NCBI GenBank assembly: GCA_018806915.1 | Contig: JAGKQI010000033.1 | Coordinates: 186,001 to 250,000 of the forward strand | Source: Phytophthora colocasiae | Taxonomy: Eukaryota > Oomycota > Peronosporomycetes > Peronosporales > Peronosporaceae | Direction of reading: 5' to 3' | Length of the DNA stretch: 64,000 nt | Shown here: positions 9,658 through 20,587 of the stretch, piece after piece | How the letters are laid out: each line of letters starts with the position of its first letter | Position numbering within the stretch: position 1 is the first letter of the stretch | The notes under the pieces: model-generated | Told to the model about the DNA's origin: nothing | Databases searched by the model: none | Seen by the model: the letters and a program-made list of their open reading frames with translations, nothing else | Position numbers and translations under genes: made by a program

Positions 9658-10069
9658 TGTAACGGGGTTACACGGCGCTGCGCGCCTTGGCTACAATAGG
9701 TGTGGTATACACCATCCAGGTCACAAGTCACAGATCCGTGTACAACACATAGTGTTTCTCACACGTCACACATGTAGCCAGTTGCTGGCTGTTAGCTCAG
9801 AGCCACACATTACATTTGATTAGGATTTAGTATGTTAGATACTAAATCCGTTACATTCAGGATTAGGGCAATAAAATAAATAAAAATCAGTTTGCATTTT
9901 ACATAATTAGTGTTAGTTCCTTTATTATAGGGACACTGATTGTGAGAGTCCCGTATTTAGTGGACTACTTGGTTCTTGTATAGAACCGAAGGCTAGTGCC
10001 TTGCAAGCAGGACTCTACGAGTCAACCCAACTTCCTCTGTGCCGTGCACACATACGCAGCCCCGCTGCA
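9658..10069 (+). mobile_element. Gy2 5-prime LTR
   Basis: 412 bp from TGTAACGGGGTTACACGG to GCCCCGCTGCA. It is AT rich around 9830-9950, including AATAAAATAAATAAAAATC, which may hold promoter or polyadenylation signals. Confidence 0.92.
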
Positions 10070-10071
10070 TC

Positions 10072-10089
10072 TGGTAGCACTCGTAGTCA
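10072..10089 (+). promoter_or_regulatory. Gy2 tRNA primer-binding site
   Basis: Two bases after the LTR the strand reads TGGTAGCACTCGTAGTCA, complementary to a tRNA 3-prime end with discriminator A and CCA. Confidence 0.72.
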
Positions 10090-10120
10090 ATCCAACTCCT
10101 GAGTTGAAGACTGTTTCTCT

Positions 10121-10921
10121 GTGAGAATGGAGCCAGAAGCATACGCTCACTTGACTCCGAGTCAGCGGGACACGCTTAACAAGCTTACGTCCTTGCTGGG
10201 CCCTGAAGGTATGGCGCACCTTGCGTCTCAAGGGCCGGAGGCCGTCAACGCGCGCCTGGAGGCATTTGCCTCGTACGAGAACGCTCTCGTTGAGCACATT
10301 CAGCGGAATGTAAAAGGAGTTAATCCCGCTCCGAGAGCTAAGCCCGTCACGCTCAGCGTGAAGACCTTTCACGGGCACGAAGGAGAGAACCTCCTATTGT
10401 GGACCCGAGAGGTCGAGATGGCCATGGGGGCCGCTATGCTCCAGTTGGAAGGCCAACGCGTGGCGTTCGCCATCTCTAAGCTCGAAGGGCGAGCACGAGA
10501 ATGGGCCCTGACGTCTGGGACGTCGGTAGAAATGGCCTTCCCCACTTGGGGTGAGCTTAAGGCCAAACTTACGCAAGTATTTGCTCCACCTAACCAGGCG
10601 TATCGCGTGCGGTCACGCTTCCTCGCTTGCCGACAGGGCAAGAAGGACCTGGTGGACTATGTCCAAGAGCTGCGCACGCTCATTGCCGGCATGGCTGCCG
10701 ATCCTCTACCTGAGGTGGTCACTGTGACTATCTTCATGGAAGGTCTGAGAGCTGGCGTGGCCAGGACGGAGGCATTCCGTCAGAATCCTCGCACCTTCGA
10801 GGACGCTGTTAGCGTGGCATTGAATGCTGAACACAACTTTAAGTTGTCGAGGGTCGGTGCTAATAGCACAGGGTCCGGGGACCTGAACCCATGGACCTCA
10901 GCTATGCTGAAGATGAAGTAG
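10121..10921 (+). pseudogene. Gy2 Gag, N-terminal and capsid part
   Basis: The 266-codon frame carries a Ty3/gypsy capsid region ([85 protein letters not shown]) that aligns in order with Gy1 Gag. A one-base frameshift near 10880 turns the conserved PEPMDLS into NPWTSAM, so the frame ends before the zinc knuckle. The missing part continues at 10891-11097 in the next frame. Confidence 0.83.
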
Positions 10922-11097
10922 CCGAGCTACGAGCTGCGGTGCAGCGTATGAGCACTCGTCGGTGCTACACGTGTGGTAGTCCCACACACCTGAGGCCCAA
11001 CTGCCCTCTGCGCAAAGAGCGCGCCGGCCAGAATTGCCGCAACCCTGTCGCGGGTCCCGCTTTGGGCTCTGCCCAGGGAAACGACGGCTCCCAGTAG
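10891..11097 (+). pseudogene. Gy2 Gag zinc-knuckle part
   Basis: After the frameshift this short frame restores MDLSYAEDE and one zinc knuckle, CYTCGSPTHLRPNC (CX2CX4HX4C), followed by a basic tail. It is the nucleocapsid end of the broken gag gene, about 45 residues upstream of where the protease begins. Confidence 0.78.
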
Positions 11098-11223
11098 ACG
11101 CGGGGCGGTCTACTGGGGAAGAACTGAGTTCTGCAGTGCGTGAGAGGCACTGGGGCTCAGCCCCGAAGAGCTCCGTGCTCTTGAACACGGAACGTGAGCA
11201 AGCAGGGCTTGCTGGTCGTCCAT

Positions 11224-11575
11224 GTGGACGTGAAGGGCTTCGAGAAGCCGTGGATCGTGTTGATCGATTCCAGGAGCGTCTGGCAACTACGTCAGACGCT
11301 CCACCGTTGAGGGTAGTCAGCAATATGCTGAGGCGCTTCGAGCGCGAAGAGGTGACACCGTCACTGTCCGTCAGCGACGGGCGTCCGTGTCACGGCAGCC
11401 AAGGTCCCGATGGACCTACGGCTGAAGTTCCTGGACTTCGACAGCGTGGAACGCTGCTTGGTCTTGGACCTGGATTCGAGGTACGACCTCATCCTTGGTA
11501 TGGCGTGGCTGGAGCGCCACGAGCCATGGATCGACTGGAGGTCGAAGACCTTAGGTGCTACGCACTTCTCCTAGT
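11224..11575 (+). pseudogene. Gy2 aspartic protease, broken
   Basis: Pieces of protease appear in different frames. VLIDS and GASGNYVRRSTVEGSQQYAEAL (the second piece read as GASGNYVRRST and EGSQQYAEAL) are adjacent but separated by one extra base at about 11269. Further on, VERCLVLDLDSRYDLILGMAW and LERHEPWIDWRS give the second hallmark. At least two frameshifts (near 11269 and 11375) disrupt it. The catalytic Asp-Ser-Gly-Ala box is recognisable only across the first break. Confidence 0.72.
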
Positions 11576-11639
11576 GGAGCTTTGGCGAGTCATGAACCCA
11601 CCTCTGCTAGGAAGCAGAAGCGCTATTGGCGCGAGCATC

Positions 11640-12715
11640 GAGCCGAGTCGGCAATGATGCTGGAAGTCGGTGTGTCCGAGTTAGTGGACAGCACCGAGTG
11701 CGAGGATCGCAGCCCTGTTGAGCGCATAGCGCTGGTTGGCAGTGAGTCAACGTGTGGGCAAAGCTCACGTAACCCGAGTGACGCCGGTCATGGACCGTCA
11801 CTGGATGCCGATGGCATCGGGCCTTACCAGGCCGTGAACTGTGGGGCGGCACGTACTCCGTCGAGTGATACTGGTCGTGGACCAAGTCGATCGCTGAGTG
11901 TCTCTGACACTGGACCTGTTACGGTCATTGATTGTGCAGCGGCACGTACTCCGCTGAGCGGCATCGGTCGTCGACCGAGTGGATCGCTGAGTGTCCCTGA
12001 CACTGGGCCGAGAGAGGCCGAAACTTGTGCGACGGCACGTACTCCGTCGAGTAGAGGATCTTCGGCAAAGCGAAGACGTCGTAAGGCCCTTCGGGCGAGA
12101 CGCTCTGCGTCTGAGTCATCCGTGACGTCAAGTGCCGACGCACCGGAGGGCTGTGGGCAGCTATACACTCTGGTTGATGGAGTGGGCGGTAGTGCCGAAG
12201 GCAGTGTCCTGCTGGACGACTTGCCAAGTGTTGACAAGCTCCTTGAGCTAGAAGAGATGTCCTTCGCCGACTTTGGCGATGCCTTGAAGGCTGGCGAATT
12301 CGCCGAGGTGGTCATCGTTCGACCTGAGGAGGAGTTAAACTCGTCGTCCCTCGTTGACGAGTCCGTCTTGGCCGAAGTCAAGAAGGCGTTGAACGCCAGG
12401 AGTGGATCGGAGATCCTCAAGAATCCCTCGGATCCCTTCCACTCCTTGCTGAAGGAATATGGAGACGTTGTCTCGAAGGAACCACCGAGTGGCCTGCCTC
12501 CCGACCGAGGCGTTCGTCATGAGATCGACTTAGTTCCCGGAACTAAGTACTGCGTGACCCGACAGTGGCCTCTTCCTAAAGAGCAATGCGACGTCATTGA
12601 CGCCTTCTTCCGTGCGAAACACGCGGCGGGTCTCGTGCGCGAGAGCAAGTCTCCGCATTCCGCGCCAACGTTCTGTGTCAGAAAGCCGAATGGCAAGTGG
12701 CGTATCGTTCACGCT
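11640..12715 (+). pseudogene. Gy2 protease-RT linker and RT N-terminus
   Basis: The frame opens with a repetitive linker in which a motif of the type CAARTPSSDTGRGPSRSLS recurs about three times around residues 80-170 of the open frame. It then enters conserved sequence: MSFADFGDALKAGEFAEVV, the RT start VPGTKYCVTRQWPLPKEQ, and SPHSAPTFCVRKPNGKWRIV. A single missing base near 12715 ends the correct reading just before NKLNTATIPAQTPI, which continues in the next frame. Confidence 0.78.
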
Positions 12716-13245
12716 TTAACAAGCTCAACACTGCCACGATTCCGGCGCAGACGCCGATTCCTAGGAAGGATGTTCTTCAGAACAACATGGTGGGTTGCAC
12801 CATGTACAGTGCACTCGACTTAGTCGATGGGTACTATCAGCTGCTCATGCGAGCCAGTGATATTCCGCTTACAGCGGTGAGCACCCCGAGCGGTATGCTC
12901 TGGGAGTGGCTCGTCATGCCCCAAGGGCTCTCGAACGCGCCCGCAACGTTCAATCGTCTAGTGACGCAGCTGTTCAGGCCCCTACGGGCATTCGCACAAA
13001 CGTACTTTGACGACGTGTTCGTCCACAGTCAGGCCGAACACGGCAAGACTGACGTTGAGGTGCACGTGGAACACGTGAGAGCTGTGCTCGAGTGCATGCG
13101 CACGAACAAGCTGTACGCCAACGCAGACAAGTGCGTCTTTGGCGCGGAAGAAATCCCCTTCCTAGGGTGCTTCATTGGGAAGCATGGCCTTCGTGCTGAT
13201 CCAGCAAAGGTCAAGGCCATTGTGGATTGGCCGGTTCCAACCAGA
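12712..13245 (+). pseudogene. Gy2 RT palm
   Basis: The frame contains NKLNTATIPAQTPIPRKD, the first catalytic aspartate in SALDLVDGYYQLL, MPQGLSNAPATFNR, the catalytic box YFDDVFVHS and the thumb-side block NKLYANADKCVFG. It is lost again near 13245 (WPVPT followed by out-of-frame text), after which pol continues at 13227-15206. Confidence 0.83.
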
Positions 13246-15206
13246 AGGACTTGCGTAAGTGGCTGGGTTTGGCCAACTACTTGCACAAGTACAGCGAGAA
13301 CTACGCTGAGTTGGCTCGGCCACTGACGGATCTCCTTAAGAAGGATGCCGAGTGGGTATGGCGTGCCGAGCACGAGAATGCGTTCACTTGTATCAAGGAT
13401 AGCCTGCTTCAGGCACCGATACTGGCGCTGCCAGACCCCGCTCGTCCGTTTATTGTCGTCTGTGACGCCTCTGACTTTGCCATCGGCAGTGCTTTGCTAC
13501 AAGCGGACGCCGAAGGGCGCGAACGCGTCATTGCGTTTGAGTCGCGACAGCTCAAGGCTGCTGAGAAGAACTATCCAGTTCATGACAAGGAGCTACTTGC
13601 GATGAAGTACGCTCTCGTCAAATTCAGGGTTCACCTGCTCGGCTCCAAGCCGTTTGTGATCTACACGGATCATGCGTCACTACGCACAGCGACGCAGTCG
13701 CCTCACCTCTCGCAGAGGATGGCCCGATGGCTCTCCTTCTTTGCGGAGTATAACTTCGAGGTGAAGTACAAGCCTGGCAGGCAGAACGTCCTCGCTGACG
13801 CGTTATCACGTCGCCCGGACTATGAGTTATCTCATGTCACCTCGGTGACGTCGTCCGTGACGGACATGGTTCGAGCAGCGTACGCTCAGGACGACTCTTG
13901 TGTCGCGTTGCTCCAAGCTCTGGGGAGCGATGAGTTTAAAGACTCAAAGGTGACTCTGTCACGACGCCTAAAGGCGAGACTCCAACGCTACAGCCTGGAA
14001 GGCGGTCTGCTGTACTACAGCACGGGTCAGGATGACCCACCACGAGTGGTAGTTCCTCACGATGAGGATCTGAAGTACCGTATCCTCTATGAGGCTCACG
14101 ACACACCCACAGGCGGCCACCTCGGTCGCGAGAAGACGTACGGCTCGGTGAGCTCCATGTACTGGTGGCCGAAGATGTACAAGTGGGTCAGCACATATGT
14201 GCGCACGTGCGAGACGTGTCAGCGGGTTAAACCCTCGCCGCATGCGGCTGCGCCTTTGGCGAGCTTACCTGTACCCTCTGGGTGTTGGCAGTCCATAAGT
14301 ATGGACTTTAGGTTTGGCCTGCCGAAGGACTCGGCAGGCAACACGGGCGTGGTGGTCTTTGTTGACCGTCTGAGCAAGATGGCTCATCTAGCGGCTGTGC
14401 CGGACACCGTCGATGGTGCTGGTACAGCGACGATCTTCATCGATCGGGTCTTCCGCCAGCATGGGCTGCCTGAGACCATTGTCTCGGATCGAGATCCCCG
14501 TTTCACGGGTCACTTCTGGACGTCCGTCTTCAAGGTGCTGGGCACTCGACTGGACATGTCCACGGCGGACCATCCGCAGACCGACGGTCAGACCGAACGC
14601 GTGAACCGCGTTCTGGAGGACATCCTCCGCAGCGTATGCGCTGAAACGCCGAAGCGTTGGAGCGCTATGCTCCCTCTCGTTGAGTTCTCCATGAACAATG
14701 CGGTGCATGCCTCGACAGGCTTCACCCCGTTCTACATGAACGGCCTTGCGCACCCGCGCGTTCCGCTCACTCCGCCACGCGGTAGCCTTGGGCTTGGTGG
14801 GGGAGAGGCTGTGCCGTCGCTCGACTCCGAGCTTGCTGATATCAGCCCTTCTGCTGTGCGTAAACAAGTCGATGACTTCCTCTCGGTGAGATTGAGCGTA
14901 TTACGCCGTGTACGTGACGCGATGGCTGAAAGCCAAGACGTTCAGAAGGAACAAGCGGATACAAAAGGTAGAAGCAATGTATGGGAATTTAAGGTCGGTG
15001 ACCAGGTTTTATTAAACGCTAAGAACCTACCTACACATGCAGTGTCAAATGTCTTTAAGACGAAATTGCGTCCGCGTTTCATCGGACCATTTACGGTCGT
15101 GGCCAAGAAGGGCCTGGCATACACGCTTGACTTGCCAAAGCGGATGCGAACACACCCGGTGTTCTACGTCGGCTTGCTTAAGCCATATCAGGACCCCGCG
15201 GGGTGA
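13227..15206 (+). pseudogene. Gy2 RNase H and integrase
   Basis: This is the longest intact part of Gy2 pol. The real sequence starts at KDLRKWLGLANYLHKY. RNase H has D80 (VVCDASDFAIG), E122 (KELLAM), D148 (IYTDHASL) and LADALSRR. Integrase has its HHCC zinc motif around HDTPTGGHLGREK and CETCQRVKP and the DDE triad in SMDFRFG, VSDRDPRF and GQTERVNR. The C-terminal module reads LRPRFIGPFTVVAKKG and HPVFYVGLLKPYQ. TGA at 15204-15206 closes the frame; the chromodomain follows in the same frame 27 bases later. Confidence 0.88.
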
Positions 15207-15233
15207 GCGCGGAGGCGCTGGCACCGACGACAC

Positions 15234-15797
15234 GTGCCCAGGCTGCGTCATCTGCAGCAGCAACGTCACCTGACCTCGCAACTCAGCGAGCTGAAGCTCC
15301 TGCTGGTGCAGGCGAGCAGTCAGGGACTGAGGACCTTCGGAGCCAAGCCATCCGGCTTTCAATCTCCTCCATGTCATGAGCGAGACGGGCATGCGAATGC
15401 CAAACACTCTCGACGTTCCCTTGAAGGGACTGAGTCTGACTCCGGAGAGTACCGATCGAGTGATCGAGTTGGTACCAGGCGCGATGCGACAAATAGCGCT
15501 CGTCACACTCATCGAGTACGGCGTTCCGCAGCGAATCGGCCTCCTCCGCCGTTGCTCGATGAGCAGGGGACTCCCCACTACCACGTGGAGCGCCTGATGG
15601 CGCGGCGTCGCCACCGTAGTCAAAACCAGTATCTGGTGAAGTGGCGTGGATATCCTCATTCCCAAAACTCGTGGGAGTTTGAAGGGTCCCTGAGGCAGGA
15701 CTGCCCTGACGTCGTGGACGCTTTTGATCGCGAAGATCGGGGGCGCCCGAAGGGCTCGAGGTCGACCACTCGGTCGACACCCGCTTCTCACCACTAG
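15234..15797 (+). pseudogene. Gy2 chromodomain
   Basis: This frame is in phase with the integrase frame, separated only by the TGA at 15204. After a charged spacer it holds a chromodomain at about residues 112-165: YHVERLMARRRHRSQNQYLV followed by KWRGYPHSQNSWEFE. The stop may be a mutation or may be suppressed. About 510 bases of this region are also open on the minus strand as the C-terminal part of the antisense gene. Confidence 0.78.
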
Positions 15798-17040
15798 TGT
15801 GAGAAGCTGACGGACTAGCAGCCGAGCTCAGGCTCTGGTCCGTGGCTGGCACAGCCAGCGAGTCTCCCTCGGAGACTGAAGGAGCATCCTGCGAAGCAGG
15901 GATGAGTGGCCTGAGAGGCGGGAGCCACTGCCGTCGTGTGACGAGGAAAGCGGCCGGGCCGCACGCGTATCTTCGCGTACTGGAAGAGTAGACCTCGGGC
16001 GAGGCGGACGTCCACCTCGGCGCAGCTCTCCATGAGCCGGTCAAACGACGCGAGCTTCCGTGAAGCCTCGGCCCAGGTGGCCACAGGGACCATGTAGTCC
16101 CGGGTGGTCTCTCCGGTTTGGAGCAGGAGTGGATAAGTCCTCATCTGAGGCACAGACTCCCGTCGCCGTTGCTTATCTAAGCGTTGCCGATACTCGGCGA
16201 GTGTGCACACCTGCGGGGTCAGGAAACGCTCATGGAGCCCCTGTCGCTGCTGAGTCTCAGCCACCGTACGTGGAGGATTGCCTATGGCGTAACCATGCAG
16301 GTTTGGCTGCGCCATCAACTGCTTCACCTGCTCGGCAGGGTCGCGAGGCTCGAAGCCGTAGTCGCGCCGCGACGAAGTCCCCACGATGTCCCGTTGGACC
16401 GGTCGACGTGACTCTGGAGCACCGCTCAGGGAAGCCTCCTGTGCCTCATCCAGAGGGTTGGTGATCGCGTCTTCGACTCCCTTGAGTGACTCTGGCTCAT
16501 CGCGAGCAGGAAGCGGTGGTGCGTTGGCGCAACGCGTTGAGCACGAGGCTCGAAGGTCCCTCCGGGAACGGATTGGGCTGCCGCAGCTGCCGAGGAATTG
16601 AGTACCGACGCGGATCGCGTGGAGAGCGCAGCTCAGATCGGGTCGTCCGAGGGCTCGCAGGAGCAGGAGACGCATGGGCATCGCCCTGTTCGGACTCCTC
16701 GTAGTCCACTTCGACCTCGCCTTCCTCTGTAGGAGAGCGACGTGGGTCGCGCGCTCGGCGACGCTGTCGTGTACTCGAAGGGTGAGCCACCGCTACCACA
16801 TGACGACAGGCTGGCCTTGAACATCGCTCCGTAGCGAAGGCGAAACGCCGCGAAATACTCCGAATCGGAGAGCGTGAGAGGAGCCGAGGGCTCAGACCGG
16901 AAAGCGCTGAGGCGCTGGGGCGTAGACGCCTGGTCACTGGACACCTCAGGAGCGGTTGGCTCGCTGGGGAGAATTGAAGAATGTGCTCGTTGAGCCAGCG
17001 CACCCGCGCACTCTCGTTGAGAGATTTCTTTTATCGGAAA
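15283..17040 (-). pseudogene. antisense gene of Gy2, broken
   Basis: Three overlapping minus-strand frames (16497-17003, 15815-16681, 15283-16044) can be followed as one decayed gene convergent with pol. Its first part has an acidic stretch (EEGEVEVDYEESEQGDA) like that of the Gy1 antisense ORF. The middle is helical (PAEQVKQLMAQPNLHGYAI, ASFDRLMESCAEVDVRLARG). The last 90 residues resemble a coiled coil (LRSQTQSLQGNVESVWHSHA). Frameshifts lie near 16640 and 15990. The C-terminal 500 bases overlap the chromodomain frame on the other strand. I recognise no domain; the shared layout with Gy1 is the main support. Confidence 0.6.
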
Positions 17041-17107
17041 GTTGCCGGTGACAGGCCTTGACAAGGCAGTTATGTCTACAGTTGTAGATACTCCGTATCC
17101 ACGGTTT

Positions 17108-17119
17108 GGTAGGGGAGGG
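17108..17119 (+). promoter_or_regulatory. Gy2 polypurine tract
   Basis: GGTAGGGGAGGG directly precedes the 3-prime LTR and is the expected plus-strand primer. Confidence 0.8.
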
Positions 17120-17531
17120 TGTAACGGGGTTACACGGCGCTGCGCGCCTTGGCTACAATAGGTGTGGTATACACCATCCAGGTCACAAGTCACAGATCCG
17201 TGTACAACACATAGTGTTTCTCACACGTCACACATGTAGCCAGTTGCTGGCTGTTAGCTCAGAGCCACACATTACATTTGATTAGGATTTAGTATGTTAG
17301 ATACTAAATCCGTTACATTCAGGATTAGGGCAATAAAATAAATAAAAATCAGTTTGCATTTTACATAATTAGTGTTAGTTCCTTTATTATAGGGACACTG
17401 ATTGTGAGAGTCCCGTATTTAGTGGACTACTTGGTTCTTGTATAGAACCGAAGGCTAGTGCCTTGCAAGCAGGACTCTACGAGTCAACCCAACTTCCTCT
17501 GTGCCGTGCACACCTACGCAGCCCCGCTGCA
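17120..17531 (+). mobile_element. Gy2 3-prime LTR
   Basis: 412 bp, near-identical to 9658-10069; followed by the target duplicate CGTGC at 17532-17536. Confidence 0.92.
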
Positions 17532-17536
17532 CGTGC

Positions 17537-18107
17537 TTTCATCGCTACACCCGATTTCACTTGCGTTTACAAGGTTACAACTTCTTAAAATCAATTCATC
17601 AGCTCCAAAGTTTTGTCCGCAGCTTTCACAAAAACAAGTTGCCGGTCGTTTAGCTCCCGGTCGTGGCTTCTTAAATGCTTGTCGCTGTAATTTTAGAGCC
17701 TTGATCTCACCGACACCACACATAGGACACAAGGACATATCAAGAGGCACATTTGAAGTCGTAATCTTCCACATACCTTACCAAAGCTGTTTGAAAACGC
17801 TTCGAGGAGCACATTGCATAGTACTCCTCGACGGTGGAAGGCATATTTTGTATCCATATCAACATGTGGGAATGAAGCGAACCTGTTGAGTTCTGAGATT
17901 CTGTAGCAGCGTAAAATGCTTGTGTGTGGCCAAAGAGCCCAGGTTCATTTCGTGAGCAACCACCCTCCGTATCCCAATTTAATACTACGTCGATGAACAT
18001 CTCCATCAATCGTTCAAAATACCTACGACGGGAAAAATTAGTAGACTAAATGCCAAATACAACTGCATTACTTACCGTGCACAAAGATAAGAATTGCTAG
18101 TAGCAAT
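17537..18107 (-). pseudogene. Helitron piece 3: Rep with HUH motif
   Basis: Read leftwards after a 53-bp intron, the frame gives YFERLMEMFIDVVLNWD, then GLFGHTQAFYAATESQ and the Rep nuclease site GSLHSHMLIWIQN, an H-x-H motif in the place of the HUH metal ligands. A zinc-finger-like block follows: CPMCGVGEIKALKL and CFCESCGQNF. Rep nicks single-stranded DNA and covalently binds its 5-prime end. The piece ends at the Gy2 target duplicate and starts at the copia insertion. Upstream codons need at least one frame correction. Confidence 0.85.
18023..18075 (-). other. predicted spliceosomal intron in Helitron Rep
   Basis: On the minus strand 53 bases start GTAAGTAATG and end CCCGTCGTAG, with CTAAT upstream of the acceptor as a possible branch site. 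Splicing joins NSYLCA through a split Arg codon to YFERLMEMF. Confidence 0.65.
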
Positions 18108-18286
18108 TGTTGGAAACGGCATCCGTGTTGAAAGACTGAGCAATCGCAGCAGTTAAAAGATCTACCGTAGGTAAAAAGATCCTCCGCTCAAGAGTCGCAG
18201 GGCAGGAAGCTTCAGTCCAAGATTTCCCTTCTTATCAACAAGTTGTATATCTTTGCGTGTGAAGATCTAGTGTACACATTCTATTA
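18108..18286 (+). mobile_element. copia 5-prime LTR
   Basis: Starts TGTTGGAAACGG. The 3-prime edge is placed before the primer site and ends TATTA rather than the usual CA, so the last few bases are uncertain. Confidence 0.72.
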
Positions 18287-18303
18287 GGGTTATGAGCCCA
18301 ACC
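18287..18303 (+). promoter_or_regulatory. copia primer site matching the tRNA-Met anticodon arm
   Basis: GGGTTATGAGCCCAACC is complementary to the anticodon stem-loop of a tRNA-Met (GGGCTCATAACCC), not to a tRNA 3-prime CCA end. Drosophila copia uses such an internal half-tRNA primer. Confidence 0.72.
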
Positions 18304-18339
18304 TTACACTACCTCTAGAACCGTGAAAGTGAAAGCAAT

Positions 18340-19540
18340 ATGTCATCGTCGTCCGACTCGGAAGGTAGCAAGCGCAGCAGTAAGCACAAGGGCTTCAAGA
18401 TTGGTTCGTCAGGAACTCCTGTCCGGTGGGATGGTGAGGACTGGACCTTCTACAAGCGCGCTATGCTAAACGCTTTCGAGGAGGGTTTGCTCGACGGAGA
18501 TAAGAAGGAATACAAGAAGAAGCAGGCCAAGGTGAAGATTTTGATCCAAGGCTCGCTTACAAAGAGGCTTGCCAAGCAAGTGATGTCAAAGAAGACCGGT
18601 ACGGAGATGTGGGAGGAGCTGTGCTCCATCTACGAAGGCAAAACCACTCCAGCAGTCACAGCACAGAAGGTGTATCGCTTGCAGGGCGAGCTACACAGAA
18701 CGAATCTGCGCGGCAAAGATGACGTTCGTGGGCACCTGTACAAGCTCTTCGACATCAAGGACCAGCTTGAGGATCTTGGTGCGCCAGTGAATGACTTGCA
18801 GATGGTGGATCAAATGTTGCGGAGCCTGCCAGTGCAGACCTGCTACGACGAACTACGGAGAAAAATTCTATTCAGCTCGAATATGAACAAGTACACCCCA
18901 GACAAAGTTCGAGAAATGATCCTGACAGCAGAAGCAAGGAGCAAGGACTGGGACAACGACGCCTTAAAAAACAGGCAGGGCAACCAGTCGAATCGAGGTG
19001 GCAGCAAGCCACGAAACAAGAAGCCCACTGGAGACTCCAGCAAGAAGGCAGGGAAAGCCAAAGCTGACGTGAAGTGCTTTCAGTGTGGTGATATGGGCCA
19101 CTACAAGAGTGACAGCCCAGAGCTCGAGGATAAATCGAGCGGCAAGAAGGCTGAGGCCAAGTATGCGCGCTCAGGAAAGGCTGCCGAGGCAGAAGCGCAA
19201 CCAGTGATGACAGAAGTAGCTGCACCAGATCACAAACGTGACGTCGTGGTCGGCGAAGTTGTCAAGAAGCTCGCGAAGAACTATGAACCGGGCTTGTGGT
19301 ACTTTGATACCGGAACAAACACACACATTACGGCGTGCAAGGAGTATTTCACTACGCTACAGAGAATTGAAGACAGCGATTGGAACCCAACGATCTCCGG
19401 GTTTGCTGACGGCGTTGATGCCAAAGCAGAGGGCTTTGGAACTATCATGATAGCCGTGATGATTGACGAAGTGATGGTGTTTGTGTATGTGGAGGACGTG
19501 CTGTACGTGCCTGATGCTGGATGTAACCTGTTTCTCGCCT
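18340..19540 (+). pseudogene. copia Gag and protease
   Basis: The frame starts with ATG 36 bases after the primer site. It encodes a copia-type Gag (FKIGSSGTPVRWDGEDWTFY, KKTGTEMWEELCSIYEG, QDLE-like KDQLEDLGAPVNDLQMVDQM) and a basic linker. The zinc knuckle CFQCGDMGHYKSDS has serine where the last cysteine should be, so metal binding is likely lost. Protease follows with the catalytic FDTGTNTHIT at about residues 322-331 and LYVPDAGCNLF. A frameshift at about 19535 then separates it from integrase. Confidence 0.84.
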
Positions 19541-20587
19541 GTTTTCGCGATAGAGCAGGGCTATGTGATGATGTACGAGTCCGAGAGTCGGATCTTCGGG
19601 CTGACGAAGGACGGCACGGAGGTGGTTCGTACGGAGTTTACGAATCGACTGTGGACGTTCAATGCTCACAACATAGGGAACATTATACACAAAAAGAAAC
19701 GAGTTGCGGTTAAGAAGACGGTGTTCGCGAACTTTGCAGTCACGGATGGAGTTGAGGACATCGACGTGTGGCACGAGAGGCTCGGACACACCTGCCCTGA
19801 ATACATCAGACTAATGGTTGATCGTGGATTAGCCAAGGGCATTATGCTAAAGCGCCGCGGTAAGATTGACTGTTGCGATTGCCATCTAGGCAAACAGCGT
19901 CGAAAGACATTTCGTAAGAAACTCGACAGACCGATTGAGGGTGTTAACGACATGGTGTTTGCAGACCTATTGATACCTGGAGCCTCAAATGGCTCGCTGT
20001 ACTCCGCCGTACTGGTAGTGATGGATGGCTACTCTCGCTTTGTCAGGACGTTCCTGTTGAAAACAAAGTCAGAGGCTGAGGTGAACATGTAAATGATGGA
20101 GTACATTGCGTGGGCAGAACGCCAGAATGGCAAAAGAGTTAGAGCAGTAGTGAGTCGCGGACTAAGTGCTGATGAATCGAGAAATGGTCTCGTGAAACAA
20201 GTACTCACCGATAAAGGCCAGGAGTTCTGCAATGGCACAATGGAGAACTGGTACAAAGCGAAGGGTATTGTTCACACGAAAGTCGGCCCAAAAGCGTCGC
20301 AACTGAACCTGGTGGAGCGCACGCACCAGACACTAATCGGGATGGTCAAGACTATGATGCATCAGTCGGGGCTTCCTAAGTCGTATTGGACTCACGCTCT
20401 AGAGACCGCTGTGTACCTGAAGAATCGTGTGTTTTGCAAGGGTGCAGGACGCACACCCTACGAGGTGATGTTTGGTTCCAAGCCAGACATTCATCACGTG
20501 CGAGCTTTTGAATCGCTCGCGTACTGCCATACACCGAAGTCGAAGAGGAAGAAACTGAACATGAACTGCAGAGTTGGGTTCTGCTAG
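19535..20587 (+). pseudogene. copia integrase
   Basis: The frame continues from protease with FAIEQGYVMMYESESRIFG, then the GAG_pre-integrase zinc region (HERLGHTCPEYIRLMVDRGL, CCDCHLGKQRRKTF). The core has the first acidic residue in VFADLLIPG, then VVMDGYSRF, VLTDKGQEFCNGTME and LVERTHQTLIGMV, covering the DDE triad. A TAA at 20090-20092 interrupts the frame between VNM and MMEYIAW, and the frame stops at 20587, so no functional enzyme is made. Confidence 0.82.

Larger units (their letters stand above)
9658..17531 (+). mobile_element. Ty3/gypsy chromovirus Gy2, complete with LTRs (7874 bp)
   Basis: Two 412-bp LTRs flank primer site, gag, protease, RT, RNase H, integrase, chromodomain, an antisense gene and a polypurine tract. 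Target duplicates CGTGC lie at 9653-9657 and 17532-17536. Only one LTR difference was noticed by eye (10052 A against 17514 C), so insertion was recent, yet gag and pol already contain many one-base frameshifts. This suggests a copy spread by trans-complementation or read errors. The element splits the Helitron between the zinc-finger block and the Rep-distal block. Confidence 0.94.
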
